From Asterias amurensis (lineage: Eukaryota; Echinodermata; Asteroidea; Forcipulatida; Asteriidae), in assembly GCF_032118995.1 (NCBI RefSeq), contig NC_092662.1, positions 16,381,701 through 16,445,700 of the forward strand: a stretch of 64,000 bases of DNA, written 5' to 3'. The stretch's first letter is position 1; every line of letters starts with the position of its first letter. This document shows positions 19,801 to 29,014 of this stretch, in pieces. The notes below the pieces were generated by a model. It was not told the DNA's origin. It saw only the letters and a program-made list of their open reading frames with translations, and did not search any database. A program made the position numbers and the translations under genes.

Positions 19801-22044
19801 TTTGAACGTGAGCCACGGCGTACCACGTCCCCATAAACTAAACAAATACCGGTAGGAGAAATGTGGTTATTCAGAGAAAAGGGGATACATTTTCCGGTAA
19901 CGCCTTATATATAACATCTTGTTTGAGTAGTGGTTGCTCTGAGAAGAGCCGGTTGTACTTTGCCAGGGTTTGCCCTTGACTCTGTCAGCGAAACGCCAGA
20001 AGGGGTAGTTGTATAGATTATAATTTTACTATAGTCCATCAGCTATTTCGCTAGTCCATATTTCATACTAAAAATGGGGATGCTTTTCAAAACTGAATCA
20101 GTCAACCGGACAAGTTGCACTGAGTTTTGACCGGTCCTATATGTTTTAACTGGCATCTGGCCAACGGACTATATTTTCAAGGGAAACGCTGCTGGTATTT
20201 CGAGAAGATACGATTAACTTTGAGTTTCGATCATACTCTTGACGTCTTCTTGGTATCATTGCTCGGGTACACAAGATGGCGGAAAATTCAAACCACTATG
20301 GACAGACACGTGGTAAGCACGTGACTCCCAAGCCTTCAGAATGATTAACTCTTTAGTGCTTCGGAGTGTAGCGTGGTATTCCACGTGTGTTTAATTGTGG
20401 CTTGAATTTTCGGCCGTACTTTGTACTTGGGTGTAGAGATTCTGCCGAAAATGCGGGAAAGTACGTAGTGTTGGCAGAGCGATGATTTGTTAAGAAATTT
20501 GGCGACCGATTGTACTGTTTAGTAAAGTATTTCTCTAGTCGCGCAGCTTTATAGATTGCATGGTTGACGCACTATTGCGCTGACAGTCGTAAACTAAACC
20601 TTATCTGTAACCCATATTGTTTTGCTAAAAAATACCCTGGAAAGTAAATAAATTTGAACTTTAACAACTGAAAGGTTTTGTATGAAATGTTGACAGTCCG
20701 GGGCAAGGAATATTTACTGATTCAGTTCTAAGTCGAGTGATTTATTTGCAGATGTTATCGAAATCATTATATGTGCATATTGAAACATGAGAGTGGACGA
20801 GTTGGTTGTGGACTAATTTAGGGGGCACCGAGGTTTTTTTTTCTTTCTTTTTTTTAGAACAAAAACTGGCTTCCCTTCGATGGGGGGGGGGGGGGTTCAA
20901 GTCCCCCCCCCCCCCCATCGAAGGGAAGCCAGTTTTTGTTCTATGTTTTTGTTTGTGTAAATTGGTATATCTGAGAGTAAAAGGAAGGTATTGGTTCACG
21001 GAAATTGTCGCCAGGTACAACCAAAAATCGATGATACAACATGGTTATAATCGTATTAGATTATTTTTTAAAAGAGATCGTTTCCAGTCAGTGTTTATTT
21101 TAGGAAACATTGCACTTTCCTGAAGACCATCAGAGCATACTGATCGAAACGTCGAGTTCTTTAAAACTTTACGTTGGGTTGCACCATTACTGTTTTGATT
21201 TGGTCCATACTGTTTGTATGAGCTACATGCTCCTGATGAATGATTCACCTAATTTCTGCCTTTACTCAAAAGTTTACATGAACAAAGTTCCAAGTTCTAT
21301 TAGTATAAGCTTATCGTCCAACAATGATAATTGCAAGATAAAAAGTTATATAAATTGAGTCGAAGTGATTTGGGTCAAACACATTGGGAAAATGATACGG
21401 AGTAGGCCTAAACTTGTCGTCATGTTTAGGACAATGGATTTATTGCCATGTGCAGAAGTTGGGGTTTAAATATAAATTGTGCACATGTTATGATGCAACC
21501 TTAGGCACTCCACAATAGGGGAACATTTGCCACAACATTATTTTCGAACACGGAAAGTAGACTGTCGATCCAGGGTGCAAAAGCCGCTTAATTTTTCACA
21601 AGGGCCTACCAATGCAATTGTGTTTAGTAAGATTGGAAACGTTGCGTTGCAAATAAAAAAATGTTCATGGTTTTCAGAGACTTACAAAAGTTTGTTATGA
21701 TTTGCGGTGGCTCTGAAAAGAACCAGTTGTTTAAACTTGAGAAAATTAATGTGGTCTGAACTTCGCAAAATGATAAACAACAACAAGAGACATCCAAATG
21801 TTATGGCACACACCAAGTTAGATAATGGCAGTGGAAATTTATTCGTAGGGTTTCCAGATTGTATACCACAGCCCCGAGGAAGGTTCTTTATTTCTCCTGA
21901 AACACTTACCCTTTCCAAAGAAAAGTCTTCCTGAAGTTCAAAGCCATCGATGTGACAGTTCCTACCCTTATGGAACGGCGTTGGGAGACAAGCAACACCA
22001 ACGATAAAAACAGTAGCCAGGAGAAGTTTCAACAAGCACTCCAT
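7595..22044 (-). CDS. Secreted double-lipocalin / antistasin-like / thyroglobulin type-1 fusion protein
   Basis: Fifteen exons, in transcript order: 22044-21910, 19837-19716, 18563-18454, 17741-17526, 15425-15358, 14638-14496, 13377-13262, 12691-12482, 12085-12032, 11667-11584, 10790-10671, 10195-10097, 9186-8987, 8390-8258, 7881-7595. All have GT-AG sites, and every junction keeps one frame (698 codons, then TAA). The ATG opens a hydrophobic signal peptide (MECLLKLLLATVFIVGVAC). Lipocalin 1 spans about residues 30-190, lipocalin 2 about 200-372, a Cys-rich linker with YGCC 375-420, an antistasin-like repeat 460-490, and thyroglobulin type-1 domains about 525-590 and 608-698. The exon that opens lipocalin 2 starts at a phase-1 acceptor and has no signal peptide, so it is not an independent gene start. 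Known roles of the parts are binding of small hydrophobic ligands (lipocalins) and inhibition of cysteine or serine proteases (thyropins, antistasins); the whole protein's job is unknown. A donor-like GTAAGA overlaps the stop, so a further 3' exon is possible. Confidence 0.85.
7970..8095. repeat. Fold-back element in intron 14 of the fusion gene
   Basis: Arms beginning TTGCAATACGAGTCATTGAC and ending ATGACGTGTATTGCATT pair imperfectly around GTGAAAAGTGC / GCACTTTTCAC. Confidence 0.75.
8258..9186 (-). CDS. Exons 13-14 of the fusion gene: thyroglobulin type-1 domain 1
   Basis: Exon 13 (8987-9186) and exon 14 (8258-8390) join at phase 0 inside the domain. Six cysteines are present: TSC, DC before EPDGTFTQ, IQC, then CWC within EECWCVD, and the final PDC. 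QC, CWCV and the PDG turn are hallmark thyroglobulin type-1 residues. The first loop is preceded by a low-complexity spacer. Confidence 0.9.
8616..8865. mobile_element. 232-bp MITE with 9-bp target duplication (family F)
   Basis: The element at 8625-8856 has near-perfect terminal inverted repeats starting TAGACTTGTGGACAAGTCGT. It is flanked by direct repeats GGGCTCTAC at 8616-8624 and 8857-8865. A 9-bp duplication is typical of Mutator-like transposons. There is no coding capacity. It lies in the intron between exons 13 and 14 of the fusion gene. Confidence 0.85.
9356..9605. repeat. Large fold-back carrying a Penelope-like, hammerhead-type motif
   Basis: Two arms of about 105 bp are near-complements around a T/C-rich loop at 9463-9496. 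Both contain CATACTGATCGAAACGTCGA, and the outer ends carry GCGGTAACACCATG. The layout looks like two Penelope-like termini joined head to head. Confidence 0.7.
10097..10195 (-). CDS. Exon 12 of the fusion gene: antistasin-like repeat
   Basis: This 99-nt phase 1-1 exon encodes a six-cysteine unit spaced as C....C...C..GF..D...CPVCQC, the antistasin pattern of leech and cnidarian serine-protease inhibitors. The residues read CDVKIICKMFCIYGF, then CPVCQC. Inhibition is inferred from the family. Confidence 0.8.
10671..12085 (-). CDS. Exons 9-11 of the fusion gene: Cys-rich YGCC linker
   Basis: Three phase 1-1 exons. Exon 9 (12032-12085) gives VCFTPEMGELQVNETTP. Exon 10 (11584-11667) gives CDPETAKYGCC and GLNFEGC, resembling the C..T.YGCC.DG..A.G....GC motif of papilin-like matrix proteins, though the usual DG after CC is absent. 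Exon 11 (10671-10790) is a cysteine-free Met/Leu-rich spacer. Symmetric phases fit exon shuffling. The domain name is tentative. Confidence 0.75.
10919..11510. repeat. Composite repeat in the intron upstream of exon 11
   Basis: At 11010-11045 the minus strand reads CTGAAGAAGGTCC then GGATCGAAAGC, a hammerhead-like core. The 11340-11510 part carries ends related to family L (ACATGGTGGTACCGCAAACC). A 193-codon open frame across it has no recognisable protein and is treated as chance. Confidence 0.5.
12290..12407 (-). pseudogene. Truncated extra copy of lipocalin exon 8
   Basis: About 118 bp repeat the 3' half of exon 8 and its splice donor, 190-192 bp downstream of the real exon. The frame is still open (LWVLSRTATLLEELERK), but the conserved Cys of IRGVCLDPV is Gly and the acceptor half is missing. 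Without an upstream acceptor it cannot be a normal exon. Confidence 0.85.
12482..15425 (-). CDS. Exons 5-8 of the fusion gene: lipocalin domain 2
   Basis: Exon 5 (15358-15425) encodes PSPCAVSTFEVQQDFIVEK. Exon 6 (14496-14638) opens FLGEWYEIAHTRHE. Exon 7 (13262-13377) has RGVCAHFDMSGSG and HPAKITVQFP. Exon 8 (12482-12691) has PYWILSTDYTNYAITYSC and VLWVLSRTATLPEEVERK. Phases are 0, 2 and 1, identical to lipocalin 1, so the two domains arose by tandem duplication of a four-exon block. Exons 6, 7 and 8 each have partial extra copies beside them. Confidence 0.9.
12870..13130 (-). repeat. SINE, minus orientation
   Basis: The minus strand has a tRNA-like head (GGTTGGTGTAGTGTGGTAT, then GACCCAGGTTTGAATC) at 13050-13130, followed by a tail containing TTGGTTCTTGGCTAGT. 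A related copy is at 57115-57370. It lies between lipocalin exons 8 and 7. Confidence 0.65.
13308..13957. repeat. 188-bp tandem array spanning the exon 7 acceptor
   Basis: Four copies of the 5' half of lipocalin exon 7 plus its acceptor begin at 13308 (the real exon), 13496, 13684 and 13872, exactly 188 bp apart. Copies 2 and 3 are nearly identical. Each unit also carries GTGTGTCTGGACCCAG, which matches exon 8 in inverted orientation, and the palindrome GGGGTGCACCCCTAGGG. Extra copies lack the exon 3' half and donor. Confidence 0.95.
14611..15267. repeat. 73-bp tandem array containing nine copies of the exon 6 acceptor
   Basis: Nine units of 73 bp start at 14611 and at each 73-bp step to 15195. 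Each contains, on the minus strand, a pyrimidine-rich tract, TATAG, and the first about 28 coding bases of lipocalin exon 6 (FLGEWYEIA). Only the copy at 14611-14683 continues into the full exon. Unit divergence is very low. Confidence 0.97.
15690..15812. repeat. Family L terminus (GGTGTTACCGCAAACC)
   Basis: It contains TCTACTCC.CGGCAGTAGAAT, AACTCTACCTGGCAAGTAGA, CACATGGTGTTACCGCAAAC and TTGATACC. The same block occurs inverted at 46545-46690, and related ends occur at 9356-9605, 11340-11510 and 19280-19680. Confidence 0.65.
16240..16390. repeat. Degenerate family E copy
   Basis: GCTAAGCATAAATTTC and TTTTGTGCTTAAAGAGTTTATGA words mark a diverged family E inverted repeat in the intron between exons 4 and 5 of the fusion gene. 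Confidence 0.45.
17526..22044 (-). CDS. Exons 1-4 of the fusion gene: signal peptide and lipocalin domain 1
   Basis: Exon 1 (21910-22044) gives the signal peptide and NCHIDGFELQEDFSLER. Exon 2 (19716-19837) opens with the lipocalin first-strand signature FMGTWYAVAH. Exon 3 (18454-18563) carries CNSWHFEASG...HPAKMWLYPP. Exon 4 (17526-17741) holds the second signature STDYTTYALVYSC and the third-motif Arg in WLMGRAPGPLPEQI. Phases between exons are 0, 2 and 1. The pattern follows apolipoprotein D, and all three structurally conserved lipocalin regions are present. Confidence 0.9.
19280..19680. repeat. Family L element with a nested fold-back
   Basis: Outer ends GGCGGTAACACCATGTGTGT and ATACACATGGTGTTACCGC enclose a second element at 19376-19578 whose two 39-bp arms (TAGCCCCATAAATCGGTCCA...) are perfectly complementary. 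Perfect arms suggest a recent insertion into an older repeat. It lies in the intron between exons 3 and 2 of the fusion gene. Confidence 0.85.
20855..20943. repeat. Perfect 89-bp palindrome with G/C homopolymer core
   Basis: The arm TAGAACAAAAACTGGCTTCC continues to a run of about 14 G; after a short TTCAAGT spacer a C run and the exact complement follow. It lies in the first intron of the fusion gene. Confidence 0.9.
21118..21160 (+). ncRNA. Hammerhead-ribozyme-like core (Penelope-type fossil)
   Basis: CCTGAAGACCATCAGAGCAT followed by ACTGATCGAAACGTC fits the hammerhead core CUGANGA, stem II and GAAAC, with one mismatch in the stem. Such motifs occur in Penelope-like retroelements. No element coding sequence is present, and activity is not claimed. 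Confidence 0.4.
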
Positions 22045-23753
22045 TTTCACCAACTGTGCACACTTCACAAAAATCGACAAAAGTTCCTCTCTGATGGCCT
22101 CTTTGAATGTGCCCTTTTCGATGTGTCCAAACAACGAACAAGGACGTCAGTATTAAAAGTTCACAGTGACGCACTATGCAATTATGGCTGTTCGCTTTGT
22201 AGCGCGACCTTCTCGATGAATCACAAACTGGTAATTTTTGCAGTAGTCCCAACGGAACTTCGACACTGGGCTGAAAACCTTTGCACGGTGATTTTGCATT
22301 GATACAAAAGGTTGAGTGAGTTTATCTTTTTGAACAAACAAACACAAGAGCAGAGATTCATGAAAAAAAAGGATATCGTATTGTTACGTCACTCATTTTA
22401 CAAATACCTTATCACCTTTGTCAATAAGTTTTACCATAATGTGGTTGGTTTGAATCTCGAAGTGCCACTTGTTGTTTGGATCATTTAAAGACAGGGTGTA
22501 CTTGGTTGTAATACTCAATGACCACAAAATAAACTTACTTGGAAAGAGGACATGAGAGCTTTAAATATTATAATACAGTTTAAAACGACCCCATTTGAAC
22601 CATGGATGGAGGAAACTCCAGGTTTGAACTAAAATGTGAAAGAGGCAATTTTCACACCAACCTTTTTTTGTCAGAACTGGGCCACCTCCTCTCTTCTGCT
22701 GATAAAACTCAAGGGACGAAGTTTTTGTTTACTTTACAAAATTTTGTTAATGTTTTATGTTGTATTGTACTTAGAGTTCCAATAAACAAAAACAAAGAAG
22801 ACCCTTTTCAAAGGCAGTGGACACTATTGGTAATTACTCAAAATAATTATCATCATAAAACCTTTCTTGATTACGAGTGATGGGGAGAGGTTGATAGTAT
22901 AAAACATTGTGAGAAACAGCTCCCTCTGAAGTGACGTAGTCTTCGAGAAAGAAGTATTTTTCCACGAATTTGTTTTCGAGACCTCAAGTATAGAACTTGA
23001 GGTCTCGAAATCAAGCATCATAAAGCACACAACTTCGTGTGACAAGGGTGTTCGTTCTTTCATTATTATCTCGCAACTTCTACGACCGATTGAGCTCAAA
23101 TTTTCACAGGTTTGTTATTTTATGCATATGTTGAGATACACCAAGTGAGAAGACTGGTCTTTGACATTTACCAATAGTGTCCACTGTCTTTAAGGGTAAA
23201 CTTTGCATCTTCGTAGAGGGCGCTCGTCGCCGAGACCAGAAGTTCATCAAAGTTGAGGTAATGATTTAGGTGGGGAAAAGTTTTGTAATCCTGTGTATTC
23301 GGGGAATCATCCAAACTCTCAACTTATTGTAATGTAAAATACAGTTTTACTCAAATTTGACGTTAAATAAAATGCTTCAAAGTTGCCGAATCAACGCCCC
23401 TCCTCCTTGGCCCCGCACCAACTTCTGGTTGACCTGCCAACAGAGGACGCTATGGCAAAGTTGCTTCCGAAAGCGCTGGAGAAATTATAGTACGGTACCC
23501 GAACGTCTACCAGCTTGGGACTCTGGAATAATTTTGCCAGGGTAGAGAATAGCTGACTATCATTAATTACAAACGGCGCGCTACCTGTCGTCGAAAACAT
23601 CACGGTGAATTTTTTTATTACATTACTCTGCTGGAGAAATTCGCATTCCTTCGCTTATTGTTTCCGGCGATGTGTGAGGTTTCTTCGCAGAGCAGCGGTC
23701 AGTGAGTGTCTGCATGGAGCTATAAACATTACTAGCTGAATGTTGGAGCCATT
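22045..23753. promoter_or_regulatory. Shared upstream interval of two divergent genes
   Basis: These 1.7 kb separate the start codon of the fusion gene (-) from that of WDR31 (+), so both promoters should lie here. A TATA-like TTTTAATAC on the minus strand lies near 22150-22160, about 110 bp above the first ATG; WDR31 shows no TATA box. A family A MITE occupies 22809-23193 in the middle. Confidence 0.4.
22809..23193. repeat. MITE family A, copy 2
   Basis: A full-length copy with AAAGGCAGTGGACACTATTG at the left and GTGTCCACTGTCTTTAA at the right, and the central GAGACCTCAAG palindrome. It sits between two divergent promoters. Confidence 0.9.
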
Positions 23754-26700
23754 ATGGGGAAGAAACAGAGCAAATTGAAGCAAGGTGGAAGCGGCAAGGG
23801 AGCTTCACGTATCTACGGCCATGGCCACGGGTAAGTAAACCACAAAACACGGTATCTGGCTTGGTTGCTGGAGGACCTATGGCATAGCCGGTAGGGTGGA
23901 TTTTTAATGATACTCTTACGACTGTTCCGTTTGCCTCCACGGAAAGAAAGGACACTGACTGCCTCTTTTTCACTCGTTTTCATAACAAAAATTGTTTAAC
24001 ATAATTATTTTTTCAAACCATTTTAATTTTATGTAGGCCCTATGAAATGAATAATAAAAATAGTGACTTTTTGTATTTAGGCTGGTCCCTGGATGGGGGA
24101 AGGTTGGAGCGTGCTTGGTGGGGAGCTGGGGAAGAAACCATCATAGAGCAAGGGGATAACTTTCCGTATGGCGCCACCACTTTTTCACTCATTTTTACAA
24201 AAGGGGACATCTCATTGAGGTAAATTAGATACTATATTATTTCATATCGAATGAAAAAGTGGTGGCGCCATACGGAAACTTTTTCGTGCAAGGAGGTGAA
24301 CTGAAGTAAGGGGGGCGTGTTGTGGCTAAGATGCGCCGACTCGAGCTCTAGACATGCTAGAAGCTCTGGTGTTTCTGATCAACAGTGTGTGGGTTTGAGC
24401 CCCGGAGAGCTTTTGTCAAGTTTGCTCACATACTGCACTGTAATAACTGTCTTACTCGCACATGATTTAACATTCTTAACGGAGGAACTTTGCCCATGAT
24501 ACATTATATTCTATATCTAATTAACACATTTGTTGGTATTTTTTGTTCTTTTGATATTTCTAGAGATTACACGGCCGTGTCTTCACCGGAGGTATCCGAT
24601 GTGAAACGTTACACACCTGTGCATAGCGATGCTGTCACTAGCGTCACTGTGGCTGGAGATGTATCCTACATCACAGGAAGTGCTGATCAGGTAATGTAGT
24701 AATAGCTGTCTGCTTTTTTATGTCGAGGAGCTTACTTTGGGATTTTGTGAAATTACCAATGGCACCAACAGCAACTGCCGTGGTGCTATGTACATCTGCT
24801 GTGGTGCCCTTTGCAAAGTTCCATACACATTTACATTTTCCTCATTAGGAGTGCACTTACCAGAACAAAAATCAAGGCATGTTTGTAGTCCTCTATGAAT
24901 CCCCCCCCCCAAAAAAAAAAAAGTAAAAAAATAAAATAAATAAGGCAGAGTAAAAAACGAAACATGTTTAGTGTCCGGGTATCTTAAAAAAAGGAAGGAG
25001 GCGGGGCTTTTTATTTTTTATATTTTATTTTAAGATGGCCGCCATTCTTTTTAAAATGTCAAATATCCATTGTTTTTTTCTACTGCTCAAACACACAATA
25101 CATAAATGAAATATCTCGGTCAAGACATTCAGACAAAATATTCAGATTGTTTTAGCTGAGATCGTTTAAAAAAATCGCATAAAAAAATTGCATGAAAAAT
25201 TAAATAATAAAGGAGGCGCCCACTAAAGAGGAAGCGAGTGGGGACGCTAAACATGTTTCTTGTTTTACGCGGCCTAATAGTAATAAAAAAAAATTTAAAA
25301 AAGAAGAGAAATAGCCTGAAAAGCCTGTCTATATATAAATTTTTCTGTTTTGTGTCAAAGGGCCAGATGTTACGTTTGAATGTGACTACCCAGCCCCCCC
25401 CCCCCCCCCTCCTCCAAACCCTATACATAAAAACCTCTACAATTAGTGTCTTGCACTAGGTGTGGTCGTACATGTACATCCCTGTGTGGGCTATTTGGGT
25501 AAACCCTGTCATTGGTAAGCATTTAAGGGGGCGTGGCGCAGGTGACACGATGTTCCTCAATCACCCCATGCCTGTCTACACGTACGTATGCAGGCCTACA
25601 ACATCAAGTACAAACCATACTTTACTTCATGCGCTGATTTACACTCCCAAAGGGCTTGTTTCCCAAGGGTATTTGAAAGCTGCAACGGTTTGCAAAGTTC
25701 TACACTTTCCAAGTCAATCAACATCACTTGAGATTAAACTCAACCTGTGAAGATCTCTTATCTAGAGCTCTAAGACCCGTGCCTTAAGATGCCTTAAGAG
25801 ATGCCTTAAGATGCCTTAAGATGCGGGAGTTGCTTCTTCAGAGCCTGAGTACCTTATTGAGTTATTAGTCTCCGCTTCAGCCACCTGCTCCACTTGGATT
25901 GATTTTAGTGACACATTTATTTCTCGTTGTTTTATATTGTAGCGTAAACTAAATTAAAGCAAGTTAGTGAGGTTTGATTATTAAGCGTTGGAAAAATTTG
26001 GGACAGCTCTTTGTTTTGAGGCAACAAATATTGCTGAATCAATATTTTTGCAAAAGAAGAAGTCATATTTGTTAGATTTTTATTTTTAACTATTTGTTTC
26101 TGTTAGTGCAAGAAGTGGTGAGGGAAAGAGAGGTTTGCTGCATTTGCTTTTAAAATCAATTCGTCTTTGTTTTAATTTTTTGTTTTCTTAGACAATTTTT
26201 CAACAAGAACGGAACCAATTCTCCCCTTTACCACACAAAATTTCAACAGTTTCTTTTCAACCTCAAGTTTGGTCCGATGGCTTAAATTTAATGAAATTTG
26301 AACAAAATGTTAAATTTCTCTGATGTTTTTGTTTTGCCAGAGTATGGTATTGTATCGCTGGAAGGAAGGCAGGCTGATGCAAAGATGGATCGGACATAAG
26401 AGAGAAATTACAAAGGTAGGCAACCAACTTAGTGACAGTCTTGAGATTTTGGGGGCGTGTTGTGGCCGGGCGGTGAAGAGCACCGGACTCGAGCTCTGGT
26501 GTTTCTGATAAGCAGAGTGTGGTTTTGAGTCCGAGTCTTGGCATTTGTGTGTTTGAGTTAGATACTTAACTATGTTTGCTTAATACTTCAGATGGAACAA
26601 AAAGCCGTAGGTCCCATTACAGCGCACAAGATAACTTGGAACACATATCGTGGAAGAGTAGGGATTAATCTTTATTGTGACATCACTTTCTTCTTGAGAC

Positions 26701-28963
26701 TGACTCATTGGCCAGCTCAACTTGGAGGCTTTATCTCAAAATTTGTCGTCAACTTAGTGAAAACCAACAGCACTCCGTGCAAAAAGATACACCCCCAGTA
26801 ACACAATTGAGCCATTTTCCCCGACAATCTTCTTGCTGGCCCAACAGAATGTGAGCGTTTAATTGTGAGTAAATTTTCCTCATGGAAACTGCTTTAAAAT
26901 TGCTGCCTGTGACACATGTGATATGGCCCTAGGTAGGCTTTGTGGAAAAGATCAAGGAATTACAACCGTCTTTGAAATTCTCTCAACTAAGAGGGGAAGC
27001 CAAGATCCACTAACCCAGTCCTTTATGGTTGGTTTTAATACAAGACGAGCGTCAGTTAATCCTCTGAAATGTAACACCAAGGATGACAACGGTCTTCATC
27101 CTTAATGTAAAAGGCAAGACATTAAGGCCAACTGCCTGACTCCTTTGCTTCCCAGAATAAGGTTACCAGCCAAAACATCATGATACATGTCCAATATATG
27201 ACTGGTATTCTGCTCATTTGTGCTTAGCAGGAAATTTATAAGCAACTTTTCCTGCTTAAGCAGCTTAAAAAAATTTGGCCCAGGCCAGTCCCACTGTGGT
27301 GTCCAACCTACCTCACATTTATGCACACTTGCAGTTTAGTGTTCGCTTTTAACCTAACCACCCTGGAGGATCAGGCACTTGATCTTCTTGATCCAGGGGG
27401 GGCCAAGCCATTGCCATATCGGGGACGTAGAGATCCTTTAAATCCTCTGAAATTTCACCCTTAGAGCATTCAGGGGACCCCCAAATCTTATAGATTATGT
27501 TGAGGTGGATATTGTTAGACACATCTCTTTAGTTCAGTCCGCATCGTGAGACACAGACTCTGTAATCCAGTGAAATATAACACCCAGGAAGTCTCGTTGG
27601 CTTCATGTCATGAACCAAAGTGCAGGCCCTGATATGTTAAAGCCATTGGACACTTTGGGTAAATAGTATTGTCCAAAGGCCCACACTTCGTGTATCACAA
27701 CTTATATATAAAATAACAAACCTGTGGGCTCAATTGGTCATCATAGTCGGGAGAAAATAACGGGAAAACCCACCCTTGTTTCCGCAGGATTCGCCGTGTC
27801 ATGACATCATGTGTTTAAAATAAATCTGTAATTCTCGATATCGAGAATTGACAATTGATAAAAAATAAAGCATTTCATGGAATACTATATCAAGAGAAGT
27901 CTGTAACCATTACCTTCTGTAAACCCTGTAAGTTATTTGTAAATCTGTGAACTTTTATTTTGTTTTCTGTTCCGAAAGTCTATAATGGCTTTAACTTGTT
28001 ATTGTGGTAACTACATGTAGCTCGATATTTTGGATGACGACTTAAGTCTGTAAATCTTCTGTAATGCGCAGAGAGCAAGTATGTGTGGTGGGGGGATGCT
28101 ATTTCTCCAGATCGATGGAAGACCCAGGCCTACCACACATTTTTTGAAGGACGTACTTTAGATGTGTTGATAACTCTTAAAGACAGTGGACACTATTGGT
28201 AATTGTCAAAGACCAGTCTTCTCACTTGGTGTATCTCAACATACACATAAAATAACCAACCTGTGAAAATTTGAGTTGCTAGATAATAATGAAAGAAAAA
28301 ACAACCTTGTCACACAAAGTCATGTGCAAATAGTTAAAGTATTTTAGTTGAAGATTACTTACAGAACTAATGCACTTCAGAGGGAGCCTTTTCTCACAAT
28401 GTTTTATGTTATCAACAGCTAGATCCATTGCTTGTTACCAAGTAAGTTTTTATGTTTAGCATTATTTTGAGTAAGTACCAATAGTGTCTGACTGCCTTTA
28501 TAGGCAGAAGGCAGAAAAAACTTAATTTACAAAAGAATTTCTTTCGGCAGCCAGAGAGAGAGAGTAATAATTGTAATGCCTACACTGGTGTGGAACAAAT
28601 AAACATATTCCTTCTCCGTTGAAACCTTCAGTAAACTGCAAACCACTGCTTTCCTGTCTCTCTCCGGAGCTTACAAAAACATTTCCTCAGGCTAAAAGAG
28701 TGCAATTTAACGCAAAGGAAGAGGAGCAGAATTGATTCGTTTTCTGATGAAACTTAAGTAGTTTGAGAAAAAGCACTTAATTCTGATGATTATATTCTCA
28801 GTGAATAAAAGTAATTTAACAGACAAATAGGCAAATTATAGCAATAAAATAACATGATCAATCAATATTGATTTCCCAGATCATCCTTACAAATGTTTAA
28901 TCTTTCCCCTTCCTGCGCCTTAATCACCCAGCAGGATGGATACGTGCGCAATTCAAGTCTTCA

Positions 28964-29014
<51 letters not shown>

